This document shows positions 1 through 9,294 of a DNA stretch of 64,000 bases, in pieces. The notes under the pieces were generated by a model, which ran no database searches, was not told where the DNA came from, and worked only from the letters and a program-made list of their open reading frames with translations. Source of the stretch: Brucella oryzae (GTDB lineage: Bacteria; Pseudomonadota; Alphaproteobacteria; Rhizobiales; Rhizobiaceae). The first letter of the stretch is position 1; each line of letters starts with the position of its first letter. The stretch lies in assembly GCA_012103035.1 (NCBI GenBank), contig JAAVLL010000004.1:1-64000 (forward strand), given 5' to 3'. The position numbers and the translations under genes were made by a program.

Positions 1-57
1 ATATATCTGGGACTGCGTTGGCTTAAGAGCTTCTTTGTCATGACACCCCAGCAGCAC

Positions 58-966
58 GTCAGAATTTTGAAACGTTCGGCCGTTACACTGGCTATCGTAA
101 AGCGGGTTTGTCGATCAAATTTCCTTGGCCATTTCAGCGCGCTCGCTCGCCGTTTTCCTTACAGACGAAACAGATCTCTCTTCAGCTTGGCGTCAAATCC
201 AAAGACAACGCCTTTGTCACCATGCCAATCAGCCTGCAATATCGGGTTATTCCTTCCGCGGTAGAGGCGGCCTTTACGAATTGCATAATCCCGAAGAGCA
301 GATCGAATCCTACGTCGCAACAGATGCGCGCGCGGTCGCTGCGGCGAGAACATTCGACCAACTTTATACTGATCGCGACGAATTCACGCGCACTGTCCGT
401 AATCTCTAGACGAAGCTATCAATGCATATGGTTATGAGATCCGTGCCGTGTTGATTGATGACCCGCGGCCAACGCCGGAGATGATTTCAGCCTTCAACGA
501 AGTGCTTGCTTCTCAACGCAGATTGGAAGCGGCGCACAATGATGGAGAGGCTGAGAAAATAAAGCGGACAAAGAGTGCGGAAGCTTCTGCTGCTGCGATG
601 TCAATTACGGCGCGGGGAATCGCAGCCAGTCGCAGCATTATCGCAGAAGGCAATGCGAGAGCCCTTGCGGCCTTTCGAGCGGATACGACACTGACAGATG
701 CCGATGCCATGGCATTTATGATGGAAATCAATCGGCTTGAGGCGCTGAGGGATGCTGCGTCCCACGGAGGAAAAACAGTGTTGGTTACAGGAGATGCACA
801 TGGTGGAAATTATGAAACCAGAGCACTCTTAAGTGCGTTGGCAGACGACGGCGGACTGAAATCAGAAAGAGATGCTGGGCGGGAAACTGGTTTGATCGGC
901 ACCGTGAAACAGCAGAACGCTCCGTTAAAGACAAATGAGGCCAACGACGAACGGATCAAAAGAAAA
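58..966 (+). pseudogene. SPFH/Band 7 (stomatin-prohibitin-like) protein, frameshifted
   Basis: Reading frame 3 (from about 60), then frame 2 (about 270-409), then frame 1 (from 410) gives one continuous SPFH-type protein. Recognisable pieces are IKFPWPF, SLQLGVKSKDNAFVT, LHNPEEQIESYVAT, FDQLYTDRDEF and VLIDDPRPTPEMI, followed by an Ala-rich coiled coil and the ending MAFMMEINRLEALR. SPFH proteins form membrane-associated ring scaffolds, and this soluble-type variant is common in bacteria. The two frame changes near 270 and 410 have no in-frame rescue. The 5' end lies at or before the window start region, so the N-terminus is unclear. The last frame runs on without a stop into the next domain, so either the stop was lost through an indel or a real fusion exists. 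Confidence 0.72.
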
Positions 967-1422
967 ATGATTAGTGGCTCGGGTCAAAAGCTTCCCGAAG
1001 CGGATGAAGTCATCAGGATTTCTGCACGGAGAAGAAAGCCCCTATTTAAATCATTGGTGGCTGTGTTTGTTTGCGCCATCTCCGCGGGACACGCAGTTTC
1101 CGGCGATGTCGTCGAAATTGATTTGCAGCACGGACTATCGGCCTGCGTCGATCTGAAGCCCGGGCAGGTGAAGAGGCAGGCGAACATTGTTTCCTTCGAC
1201 GCGAGGTTTATATTGCACCGGTCGATCGGAATGTGTGGATGCATGTCTGCATTGGTAAATTACACCGCAAGTGTGGAAGTCAACGGCATACGGCAGAAAC
1301 TGCAGCAAGGCATCATTTCACTTGCAGGAGAAGGCGATAGAAGACTGATCCTCGCATCGGATCAGAATTTGATTGCAGGTAAAGATGTCCGCGTCGAACT
1401 GTCCTGCGTCGGGGCACTGTGA
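967..1422 (+). CDS. Exported protein resembling DUF2195, in frame with the SPFH tail
   Basis: The last ~150 residues of the open frame that started in the SPFH gene look like an independent small secreted protein. A basic stretch (SARRRKPLFKS) is followed by a hydrophobic signal-like segment ending near AGHAVSG. A short beta-rich domain with paired cysteines (GLSACVDL, GMCGCMSALV, VELSCVGAL) follows. The pattern CGC-SALV plus QQGIISL recalls small periplasmic DUF2195-type proteins; that family call is from memory and moderate. I placed the start at the in-frame ATG 967, but there is no convincing ribosome site. The stop TGA at 1420-1422 is clean. No function is known. Confidence 0.45.
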   Translation: MISGSGQKLPEADEVIRISARRRKPLFKSLVAVFVCAISAGHAVSGDVVEIDLQHGLSACVDLKPGQVKRQANIVSFDARFILHRSIGMCGCMSALVNYTASVEVNGIRQKLQQGIISLAGEGDRRLILASDQNLIAGKDVRVELSCVGAL

Positions 1423-1534
1423 CTGAATTGATTTTGCTGCATGAACGCATCATGACGCGAGTTTTGACTAATTTTCCAGCTTAGCGATCCAGATTCACTC
1501 TGGTCGCGCTTAAGTTAATGTAATGGTGCCCTGA

Positions 1535-1947
1535 ATGAAAAATAGAACGTTTATAGCGGTCGTCATCGCGTAGCACTGGCCGGGACTGATGTCCCTGTCC
1601 GGGCTGACGGTTTCAAAATCCACGAGCTCACGCCCATCAAGCAAGAGTTCTGGTCAATTTTCGATGCCTCCGCGCATCATGCAGAAGAACCGACTAACTT
1701 TCGGATGTCCTGCGGAACAGATGACGACCAGCATTTGATGATCGCTATCGATCGCCATGTCGACGAGCAGGGACAGGAAAACAGAACCGACGAAGCTTAT
1801 CTCAAAGAGTTGGACGTCAGTTCCGAAAAAATCGGTTTCAAAATCGAGAAAATCGATGTCTCCCCTGCGATTGGACGACTTATCCGCCTTCCGAATGTAG
1901 GTGGTCTTGGGGTGGATATTTTTGTCAGAAGCCGGAGACAGGTATAA
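1535..1947 (+). pseudogene. Small exported hypothetical protein, frameshifted in its signal peptide
   Basis: ATG 1535 begins MKNRTFIAVVIA, a typical signal-peptide start, but meets TAG at once. Moving to frame 1 near 1572 restores VALAGTDVPVRADGF and then an open frame to the TAA at 1945-1947, including IHELTPIKQEFW and LPNVGGLGVDIFV. The reconstructed product would be about 137 residues, exported, acidic and without a recognised domain. A single base change near 1570 would repair it. I do not recognise the family. Confidence 0.45.
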
Positions 1948-2099
1948 TCCAGTTGCGCCGACTGAAGAGACCGCAGAGAACAATGCACGGAAGGCCTTGA
2001 AATAGCAAAGAAGTCCATCATTGGGCGATGACCTGGTCTACGGGTAAGCGCTTTATTCAATTGTCTTCTGTTAAGTTTCAGCCCAGCGGTCCGTACGAA

Positions 2100-2122
2100 G
2101 ATTTCAGATAAAAACTGAAATC
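2100..2122. repeat. Perfect inverted repeat (hairpin)
   Basis: GATTTCAG and CTGAAATC form an 8-bp perfect stem around a 7-base A-rich loop, between two small genes that converge here. There is no clear T-run on either side, so this is a weak or bidirectional terminator, or a protein-binding palindrome. Confidence 0.4.
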
Positions 2123-2151
2123 GAACGCAGTGTCATCCTTCGCTTGAGCAA

Positions 2152-2375
2152 TCACAGTGCTTGCAAACGATAGGCAACTGCGAAAGCGGATAGGTCGTCG
2201 TGTATTTCAGTTACATTGCCGGCAGATCGCAGTTCGATGCGATCATCAGTGCAAACATCAATGATTGCCTCACCGAGGACGAATGCGTCGAAGCGTTAAG
2301 TAGCTGGCCGCCCCCTTCATTCAGGGCTTGTATCGCTTTGTAGAGTGCCTCGGCCTGAGCGGGATTCAAAATCAT
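2152..2375 (-). pseudogene. Small conserved-looking hypothetical protein, frameshifted
   Basis: From ATG at 2375 the minus strand reads MILNPAQAEALYKAIQALNE. After one frame change near 2260 it continues GEAIIDVCTDDRIELRS, then DLSAFAVAYRLQAL and a TGA at 2152-2154. The joined product is about 74 residues with an acidic, helix-then-strand character. No family is recognised. The two halves read as ordinary protein only in this combination, which supports a real gene with one indel. Confidence 0.45.
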
Positions 2376-2622
2376 GATGTGACTCCATCTTGGTATTGGC
2401 AGTCAGCATAATCCTGCCCGTGACGCTTGGTGGTCGTCATGCACTAATCCAGACCAGAAGTTGTGCGGAATGGTAATCCTCACTCTTGGCCTTATTAGAG
2501 AGCCTTTGGAAGGAGAGAACAAAGGCTTCGAATTTTCATCATCGAAGGCGAACAGATGACTTACACGTGGAAGTCATCTGTTTTGTCAGCACCCTGGTGC
2601 AGATGCTACGGAGCAATTCGCC

Positions 2623-3146
2623 TCAGGTTCGACCCAGACGTCTACGCAACTCTTCATTCTCAGCACGCAGCTTTGCAGCAAGTTCCTGGCGTAGCTTGAG
2701 GTTCTCTGCTTCCAGTGCAACCAAGCTGGAAAGATCATCGCTGGACGACCCTGCCGACGGCGCGGGCGCGCTTTGTAGCAGCGTTCTTCCAGTTATAGTA
2801 GGTCTGCTCACTCACTTTAGTCTGCTGCAATGCAGCCTTGAGAGTGGTCTTGCCGTTTTTGTTGCTTTTTCGATCGAAGCAAGGATGGAGGCGCGCTGGG
2901 CCGGCGTGTACTTGTTGCGCTTGTTCTCTACCGGTGGTGTTGCAGCGGGTGCTGCTTTTGAAGCAGCTTTGGCCGCTTTCTGGTCTGGATGCGGCGCTCG
3001 TGGTTTTAGCGGCAGGTGCTGCAGCCTTGCGGGCCTAGGCTCAGCTTTTGCGTGGCGCACGGGTTTTCTTCGTGATGCCTACAGGCTCGGCGGTTCTAAC
3101 CTCAACTGGTGTCTCGTTTACTGCTGCAATGGTTTCGTCTGCGCAT
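2623..3146 (-). pseudogene. SyrB-like transcriptional regulator, frameshifted
   Basis: The minus strand encodes the layout of rhizobial SyrB-like regulators. It has a basic, Ala/Pro-rich N-terminus (KKTRAPRK, KAAKAASKAAPAA), then NKYTPAQRASILASIEKA, then KTTLKAALQQTKVSEQTYY with NWKNAA (a transposase-like HTH). The end is a leucine-zipper-like tail LSSLVALEAENLKLRQE with LRAENEELRRRLG. Three frames are needed, changing near 3130, 2855 and 2755. ATG 3146 has GGAG eight bases upstream. SyrB represses exopolysaccharide genes in Sinorhizobium; the target here is unknown. The longer plus-strand ORF across this region is a shadow. Confidence 0.72.
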
Positions 3147-3396
3147 GGTATGCTTCTCCAGATCGATGTTTGGAAATTCATTTAGGCGTCAAAAATACAG
3201 GTCAATGGTTGATGTAACAATAAGGCCGTGTACATCATGTGTTCAAGATGAGATGAACTTGCTTTCAGGACATATCGATCAGGTCGGACATTCTGTTAAG
3301 TGTTGAAAATCCGCCGCATAATTTGTAGCTACTGCTAAAAGCCCTTTGAGACGCGCGGAGCGTACCTTCAAATCTCCTCTGGAAAGCTACTCACGG

Positions 3397-3957
3397 ATGA
3401 AAAATCCAAACCGTAATATTGTCGTTGAATATAAGAACAAGCGTACTCGCAAGGGCTCGTCATCTTTGTGGGGAAATCTGATCTGAAGTCGATTGCCCGG
3501 CAAGTGGAGGCCGATGCGCCCCAATCTCCAGTGGAGGTTCGGGCCCAGCCTGATCTGCCCAAGCCGATCGAGCGCAGAACTGAGACCACGACCATAAATG
3601 CTGTGCCGCAAACTGAGCCGGTCATCGAGCAAGTTGAAGAGGCTTTGAGTGAGCAAGAACTTTCCAACATGGACGCCTCGAAACCGGAAGAAGCACTCCT
3701 TGCAATGGAAGAGCAAACGGAAAACATGGTGGGAAATCCTGTTGTCAGTGAGAAAAGCCGTCTGTTGCACGTCGTAAGAAAAATCAGTCCCGGTTAAACG
3801 AGAAGCGGTAAGTCGGATCGCAGCTGAGCCCGATATTCAGGCTGAATTGTCAGCTCTTGAAATAGAGAATGCCGATCTGAAACGTGAACTGGCCGCCAGA
3901 TTACGCATGGAGAACAGACAGTTGCACAAAATGCTCCAACGATTGGTGCAGCAGTAG
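3397..3957 (+). pseudogene. Rhizobial regulator-like coiled-coil protein, frameshifted
   Basis: ATG 3397 starts MKNPNRNIVVEYKNKRTRKG and, after a frame change near 3470, continues DLKSIARQVEADAP, a long acidic linker, and after a second change near 3790 a C-terminal zipper ending RLRMENRQLHKMLQRLVQQ, stop TAG 3955-3957. The N-terminal VVEYKNKRTRK and SSLWGN box with a terminal coiled coil is shared by small uncharacterised rhizobial proteins often annotated as SyrB-like or transcriptional regulators. It is probably a DNA-binding accessory protein. It lies between two similar genes (2623-3146 minus and 4084-4617 plus), suggesting local duplication. Confidence 0.5.
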
Positions 3958-4083
3958 AGAAACGGTCGCCAAGACTGCCCTGTCGTCCTCGATAACTGAT
4001 CTGTTCATGCGTTCTGGTGACATGTGTAACGGCTATGGTCGCCAAAACTATTGAGTTGTCAGGCTTAAGGTGACAGCATTTCT

Positions 4084-4617
4084 GTGCACTGTTGTGGCTG
4101 TTATAGAGAGGTCGATCACGATGAAGTCACTGGGGAACGTCTCGTTGCGCGGTTGAAGAACTGGCGATCGAAGAAGAAGTCGACTTTGCCGGATGAATTG
4201 CCTGATGCTGACCTGCAGCCGGCGAAAGCTCTGAGCAGCCTGAACCTATATTGGCAACGCGACTATCCATCAAAGTTACGACCACAGATCCCGATGAAAT
4301 AAATGGCAAGGCAGCAGCCCCAAAGGTCGAGCCCGTCGCTTCTTCTGAGGTGTTATCGTCCGCTGAAGAGCCGAAAGTCCCTCAAGAATCGCCAGTTGTT
4401 GTGGAGCCCGAGCGGAAAGAGGAGGGATAGATGAAATTTAGCCTCGCCTCCCGTTCTCAAATCACCGCAAAAGCAACGGCGCGTGAGAAAGCCAGGCCCC
4501 CAGACTGAAGACGGACCGGTGACAGACGAAGAACTGGAAGAGCTGGAAGCGGAAAATGCGGCTCAAGCCCTATTGAATGAGCGGTTAAAAGCGAAGCAGC
4601 ATGGTTCTGAAAACTGA
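4084..4617 (+). pseudogene. Paralogous regulator-like coiled-coil protein, frameshifted
   Basis: The frame from about 4090 gives VDHDEVTGERLVARLKNWRSKK. A frame change near 4250 leads to KVTTTDPDEINGKAAAPKVE and an acidic Pro/Val/Glu linker. After a further change near 4440-4500 come QKQRRVRKPGPQTEDG and a zipper ELEELEAENAAQALLNERLK, stop TGA 4615-4617. Layout (basic head, acidic linker, terminal Leu/Glu coil) matches its upstream neighbour. The start codon cannot be fixed. No specific function can be assigned. Confidence 0.42.
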
Positions 4618-4665
4618 CAAGCTACTAAACTTCGGATAATTTTGATTCAGACACAGGGTATAGTG

Positions 4666-4938
4666 ATGGCAGTTACATTGTTGCATGGAATCGGAAATCT
4701 CGTTTGCGACGGCGTTGATGTGGGCGGAGTCGAATTCAGCATTGCTAGCCCTGAAGATGGTCCGGATGTGACCAGGCGCGGAAAAGTGTGGGGAACAAAA
4801 GGCAGTTGCAGCAGCAATGAACGCCACCAAGACAGAACTTGCCGTGCCTGAAACCGGAGGCTTGCTTCTCCTGGATATTCAGGATCTGACCGCGACGGTG
4901 GGGCGCTGTTCACTGTTTTACAGCCTGTCACCGTCTGA
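4666..4938 (+). pseudogene. Small hypothetical protein, frameshifted
   Basis: ATG 4666 (AGGG about 9 bases upstream) opens MAVTLLHGIGNLVCDGVDVGGVEF. Changing frame near 4805 gives AAAMNATKTELAVPETGGLL and a second change near 4895 gives RDGGALFTVLQPVTV, stop TGA 4936-4938. The joined product of about 90 residues is glycine/valine rich and probably an all-beta domain. No family is recognised. Confidence 0.4.
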
Positions 4939-5001
4939 CGACGGAACGGTCGTAAACTTATGTCGATCAACAAAAGTCAAAGATGATCGAAATTTGACTT
5001 T

Positions 5002-5337
5002 ATGATAAATACCACTCCCAATATGCAGGAGCGGGTCATGCATGGTCGTCTCGATTATCATAAATCAAAAGCGTTAAACGCCCTTCTCACCACCGAAGTC
5101 AATGAACGGTCGAAATCAGCACAGGATCGTCGTTTCGACGATTGGTTTGGCGAACTGTTTTCGTACGATAGTCATTATGGTGTGCATGTGCTGTGTTGCG
5201 ACGTTCATGGTCATCGTCCACATCATCTAAATCCCCGACGCTCTTCCCGGACCGCCGGGGATATGCAGACATCTCCGGTCACGTTATCCGTGATGTTTAC
5301 ACGCGGCGGATCCTATCAAGCACGATCTCAAATTTGA
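5002..5337 (+). CDS. Hypothetical protein
   Basis: ATG 5002 or 5023 starts an open frame whose first ~75 residues look genuine (HGRLDYHKSKALNALLTTEV, RFDDWFGELFSYDSHYG). The later part turns low-complexity and Ser/Arg rich from about 5220, which suggests another indel, with the original end in a different frame. No domain recognised. Confidence 0.35.
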   Translation: MINTTPNMQERVMHGRLDYHKSKALNALLTTEVNERSKSAQDRRFDDWFGELFSYDSHYGVHVLCCDVHGHRPHHLNPRRSSRTAGDMQTSPVTLSVMFTRGGSYQARSQI

Positions 5338-5704
5338 AGTGTGCAGGAAACAATATCCGAAAACACGTATCGGGAATTTGGTAGGCGTCCGGGGCAGCGT
5401 GTCTAGGAATCGGATAGTATTGCGGTTCATTCACCGTTAGAGTCTATATCGAGTCACAAAATGCTCAAAACTACTTCGCATCATGCGGATATGAGTCATC
5501 GTGAAAGAAAAGGGTTCCGGTGCCGAAATGCTGTTATTAGCAGGCGCGGTATCCTGGAACCGATAGGAAACAATGCATCCTTTGGGCGCAACCAGCTTAT
5601 TTCATTTGATTGGGACAATACGGTCGCGCTTCTCGAAGAAGTCATAGCGGGGAGAAACATTGCATCGCCGGTTAACCGGATATCGCTTTGGCTGGAGTCA
5701 ACCA

Positions 5705-6089
5705 CTATAGAACCGAGCGCAGGTCCGTTTGAACGAAGTCGTCTCCCTACATAGAGCAATGGACAGCCATGCTCGTGAGCAACTTCATAGGAAAAGCAGT
5801 CACCATAGTTGAGCGAAGCTGGGTGAATGCCTTTGCCCCATCTGGCGTAAGCGTTGGCGACCCGGCGTGCGGAAGCGGCTGTCACGGATACGATTTCGAA
5901 GCCGAGCCCGGAAATCAACGCGTCAACCTCTTCACCGACATTACGTCGCGCAGCAACAATGAGGGCTTCAGTAACTGTTCCGGCGGAAATCAATAGCTCA
6001 TCAGACTGTTCAATTGCCGTCATGCAAGCTTCGCCTTTGGGCTCATTGAGCACGATCGCCATGAGCGCGGATGTATCGACGGCGATCAT
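5705..6089 (-). pseudogene. vapC: VapC PIN-domain toxin, frameshifted near its C-terminus
   Basis: ATG 6089 reads MIAVDTSALMAIVLNEP, the start of a PIN-domain ribonuclease, with acidic residues at D5, the ExE region and GLNYGDCFSYEVA-type third acidic site (here SLNYGDCFSYEVAHEHG). The last strand reads PLLYVG, then needs one base skipped near 5739 to give DDFVQTDLRSVL and the stop at 5705-5707, the usual VapC ending. Without the skip the frame runs on to 5496 with junk. VapC toxins cleave RNA, often initiator tRNA, and are blocked by VapB. It overlaps vapB by 4 bp (ATGA), a translationally coupled pair. Confidence 0.82.
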
Positions 6090-6340
6090 ATGGGCATCCC
6101 ATCGTCGTCATAAAGAAAGTCCTGACTACGCGCAGCATTAGCCCCGGGTAATGCTTTCGCCGCCGCCGTTGCCCTCACCCTTTCCATCAGTGCGCGTCGG
6201 CCCTGGGGCCGGCGCGCCGCAACGGCTACAAGCCGTGCGATCTCATGGCCGCGACGGGTCAAAATGACTTCATCCCCGGCTTCAGCTCGCTTTACCAGTT
6301 CGGTGAGCTGGCCTTTCGCGTCACTGACAGATACGCGCAT
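6086..6340 (-). CDS. vapB: VapB/Phd-type antitoxin
   Basis: An intact 84-residue protein starts MRVSVSDAKGQLTELVKRA and continues GDEVILTRRGHEIARLV, the Phd/YefM DNA-binding fold of antitoxins, with a C-terminal toxin-neutralising tail ending FLYDDDGMPI. It is first in an operon with vapC, with a 4-bp overlap. Antitoxins of this type bind their own promoter, and three copies of a 12-bp palindromic box lie at and just upstream of the start (see the site at 6339-6406). Confidence 0.88.
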   Translation of the reverse strand: MRVSVSDAKGQLTELVKRAEAGDEVILTRRGHEIARLVAVAARRPQGRRALMERVRATAAAKALPGANAARSQDFLYDDDGMPI

Positions 6341-6406
6341 GGTCCATGTTCCTTTGTGTTTCGCACATACTTAACATAATATATGGTCCATGTTATGGTC
6401 CATGTC
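6339..6406. promoter_or_regulatory. Probable VapBC operator: three ATGGTCCATGTT boxes
   Basis: The 12-mer ATGGTCCATGTT occurs at 6339-6350 and 6383-6394, and with one mismatch at 6395-6406. Each copy contains the palindrome ATGG-T-CCAT. One copy covers the vapB start codon and two tandem copies sit about 45 bp upstream where a minus-strand promoter would lie. Self-repression by VapB-VapC is typical of the family; binding here is inferred. Confidence 0.6.
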
Positions 6407-6449
6407 AATATTGACCAGACAACTGATATTGAATCTGATGGGTTGGTCC

Positions 6450-6742
6450 CGAACATTACAGCCTATGAGGACGCATCATTTCCAGCGCATCGATTACGTA
6501 TGCTTGGCGCAAAACAACATGCAAGGACAGATGGCGGCAGATTATAAATGAAGTCGAACGCATTCGAACGAAACATCGTCTGACCCTTCAGGAAGTGTGT
6601 TTCAGAAGCGCAATTCCGTGAAATGACCGAAGTTGGCGTGCGTCTTGTCGTCCCAGCTGGAATCCATGACGCCTATCTGCAAGCGGTGCGCCCACATCTG
6701 ATCACGCTCGAGGAATTCATCGGAGATGTTCGCACGGTGTGA
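6450..6742 (+). pseudogene. C-terminal fragment of an EcoRII-like type II restriction endonuclease
   Basis: Joined frames read YEDASFPAHRLRMLGAK, then TTCKDRWRQIINEVERI with KHRLTLQE, then (after a change near 6605) SEAQFREMTEVGVRLVVPAG and HLITLEEFIGDVRTV, stop TGA 6740-6742. The string KTTCKDRWRQ...ADRI..KHLLTLQ followed by LVVP and a terminal EFI is what I recall from the catalytic C-terminal domain of EcoRII-family enzymes. Only about 90 residues remain; the N-terminal two thirds is absent, replaced by the vapBC promoter. It lies just upstream of a C5 methyltransferase in the same direction, the expected partner. The enzyme is inactive by truncation. Confidence 0.6.
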
Positions 6743-7039
6743 CAGCGGCAGTCACTATGCTACGTCCGCTGCTAGGAAGTATGACAGTCATTTGTCCTCC
6801 TTACTGGTCGCAAGACCCGTTACCGTAAGACCATAAACGAAATGAGCCGCGGGAATGCACGTGGATTGCCCGATCTGGCATGATGCGTTCGCTAATTGCA
6901 TTGTTGATGGCATCTCGGCATCTTTATTGATGATGCCGGAACATAGGCCTGCTTGGGTGGATTATGTTTTGGTGTGGAATAAAGCAGAAGCCAGATGTGA
7001 TCCGCTTTTCTCTGCTGTAACGGATATGTCCGTGAGGAT

Positions 7040-8240
7040 TTGGGGCGTGGGGTATTCGGATTGCGGGCGGTTGAGTTGTTTTGCGGGGCAGGGGCATGTC
7101 CCTTGGATTGAAACGTGCGGGTATCGAAGTGGTCGGGGCATATGATGCCTGGAATCCGGCGGTGGAGACCTACCGTCATAATGTCGGGCGACAAGTTCAC
7201 AAACACGATTTGAAAGATATTTTCGCTGTTGCGCCTGTGATCGGCGGAATGGCCCCGGATCTGATCGCTGGCGGACCGCCATGCCAGGATTACTCGGTTG
7301 CGGGCAAGCGGGTGGAAGGAGATAATGCGTCGTTGACGCGGGCTTTGCAATGCTCGTCTGTCTCGCCAGACCGCAATGGTTCGTCATGGAAAACGTTCCA
7401 CAGGCAGCCCGCTCCGAAGCGTGGGCGGATGGGCGTAAAATGCTGGTGCGGGCTGGATACGGATTGAGCGAGTAAGCTGGACGCTTCCTGGTATGGCGTT
7501 CCGCAGCCCGAAAGCGTCTGTTCGTTATTGGGCGTCTAGGAGAACGGCATGGGTTCCTCGATTCGAGCCTTGTTAAGGCGCGGTCGGAACGCCAGACGGT
7601 CATCAGCGACGTACTGGATATACCGCAAGGTTGGGTCTATGCGCGGCCTTTCGCGCCGGGCGCGGGGTTCGTGGTATTCACGAACCGTTTCCCACCGTGA
7701 CGCGAACAGCTTGGGAACGGCTAACGGCTCGCTATCTGAACAATCCCCATCCTGCAGATCCGGTTCCGGCTTCGCAGGCAGCAATGCTGACGACCCGACA
7801 GCTGGCGATGCTACAGGGTTTTCCGGAAGGCTGGCAGTGGAAGGGCGCGACACGACAGAACATTCATCAAATGATTGCCAACGCCGTGCCCTCGCCACTG
7901 GCCGAAGCAATCGGTCGTGTTATTCTCGCGCGCGAGAATGGTCGAACCATTCCCGAAATCGAAGGCCGCTTTGTGAACTGGCTGATGGAAACGGGCGCTC
8001 GCCCCAATCGGCACGCAATGTCAAGTCGCATGTCAACCGGGCGCGCCGTCTTTAGGAGGACGAACATTCTCCGATACAGGACTGGAATTGGCCCGGCTGG
8101 AACTGAATACCGAATTCGAAACACTGACGGTTCGGACGAGATCGGATCTGCGTGCCGCTCTTCGTCTTTATGCAGAGTATCTCGATCGCAGGCAAAGCCG
8201 CCCATTCTCGCATCGCGAAGATTTCAAGAATGGCTGCTGA
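7040..8240 (+). pseudogene. DNA (cytosine-5)-methyltransferase, frameshifted
   Basis: All landmark C5-methyltransferase motifs are present in order though spread over several frames: motif I ELFCGAGGMSLGL (about 7070-7105), motif IV GGPPCQDYSV with the catalytic Cys (7270-7300), motif VI MENVPQ (7388), motif VIII QPRKRLFVIG (7505-7535), the target-recognition segment with VTRTAW, LTTRQLAMLQGFP, and motif X IANAVPSPLAEAIGRVI (7878-7928). A C-terminal extension SHVNRARRLLGGRTF and RSDLRAALRLYAEYLD ends with TGA 8238-8240. Frame changes fall near 7095, 7350, 7465, 7510, 7690 and 8050. It would protect DNA from the adjacent EcoRII-like enzyme; with that enzyme truncated it would be an orphan. The start is not determinable. 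Confidence 0.85.
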
Positions 8241-8250
8241 GGATACGTAT

Positions 8251-8553
8251 TCATCGAGCGCGTGAACCGGAGGCTGGAGCAATTCGGTTATCTGTTGCAA
8301 AGAAGTCAGGCGACTTCTCATAACCACGTTTGCGACGAACCGCGACAAGTCTACGAAGAAGTGCGTTGGCTGATGCTTCGTCCAGAAGTGTTTGCTGCAC
8401 GGATTGTCCAAGTGTCCCGATCCGTCCCCAGGATCGCATGACGCACCATTCGCCGAACAAATTCGGTTGAACCGATAAGGTGTAGAAGCGCCGCATATTG
8501 TTGTGTAGCTCGATCTTACGAAAATGTATCGGAAGTGAACTCTGTTTCGACAT
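8251..8553 (-). CDS. WGR-domain protein
   Basis: From ATG 8553 the product reads MSKQSSLPIHFRKIELHNN, then MRRFYTLSVQPNLFGEW and VMRSWGRIGTLGQ, the WGR domain named for its Trp-Gly-Arg, then VRRKRGYEKS. The domain also occurs in PARP and in short stand-alone bacterial proteins on plasmids, and is a nucleic-acid-binding module. Length (about 100 residues) matches stand-alone members. I preferred Met at 8553 over 8589 because the family starts close to IHLRKI. It is convergent with the methyltransferase. Confidence 0.75.
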   Translation of the reverse strand: MSKQSSLPIHFRKIELHNNMRRFYTLSVQPNLFGEWCVMRSWGRIGTLGQSVQQTLLDEASANALLRRLVAVRRKRGYEKSPDFFATDNRIAPASGSRAR

Positions 8554-8766
8554 GCGCGTAGAATCCGACATCGAAGCGAGAGCGTCCAACGCATTTTATG
8601 AATCGATCCTCGCTGATCGATTCATGCCGTTGATGAAATCGCAGCGAGTCCATGGCGATATAAAAATCTGGCGCGATTTTAAATGCCAGGATGGCAGATC
8701 TCCCGGAAATGGAGCGATCGGTGCAGAAGCGCTCATTGTCACGTTTCCACCGCTCGTCTGGCGGTA
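8516..8766 (-). CDS. Possible unidentified protein, C-terminal part
   Basis: A minus-strand frame open from about 8766 to TAA 8516-8518 reads SAILAFKIAPDFYIAMDSLR, then RFDVGFYAHVETEFTSDTFS. It looks protein-like but has no start codon in view and overlaps the WGR start by about 37 bp. The plus-strand ORF 8498-8767 is the alternative. Neither is recognised. Confidence 0.2.
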
Positions 8767-8930
8767 AAGGCTGGGCATTTCAGGTCGTGATGCAATGGGA
8801 ACGCTGATATGACTTGCCGGTGGGGCAACTTGATGTGGCGCTACCGTATTTCAGGGTACCCACATAGCGTATCAAATCAGAATAATTTGCAATCTTGCGA
8901 TTCCAGCTTTTGGATTAACGTTGCGGGCAT

Positions 8931-8984
8931 CCGGAAAACTGTTACGAAACCGGATTATCCGATTCATCGATAAACGACGTTTGA
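8931..8984 (+). repeat. Dispersed palindromic repeat, copy 1
   Basis: A unit of about 50 bp ends in TAAACGACGTTTG, a near-perfect palindrome. It aligns almost gap-free with 9295-9349 and 11007-11062 through GTT, then CCGATTCA, then AAACG-N-CGTTT. Upstream of it TCAAATC...ATTTGCAAT...GCGATTC also recurs before copy 2. Confidence 0.6.
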
Positions 8985-9294
8985 GAGTCGGGAACCGATC
9001 CAGGACGGTCCCACCGTGTTCGAGGGAGCGTCAGGGGCGTAGAGCAAAAGAATCTGGTAGACAGGCGTTTTCCCAGGTAGGTCCTCCAGATTCAAACGCC
9101 GTTTGACGCCATATTCATTCCCGTAAGGGTAAATGGATTTTATAGAATTGATTTACGTCTTGGGCATGTCGTCATGAGTTGCCCGCAACGTACCACAACG
9201 TGTCTACACGTCATTCCACTTGCCCGCAACGCATTTCAAATCGAGACAATTTGCATTAATCCGATTCAAAACCTCAGAAAAGCGTTGCGCGTTT

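Noticed and set aside
2486..3217. 243-residue plus-strand ORF
   Set aside because: It is the complement of the SyrB-like gene, whose opposite-strand pieces carry conserved HTH and zipper motifs; this ORF is low-complexity Leu/Ala/Ser/Arg.
6962..7603. 213-residue minus-strand ORF
   Set aside because: Antisense to methyltransferase motifs I, IV and VI; no protein-like pattern.
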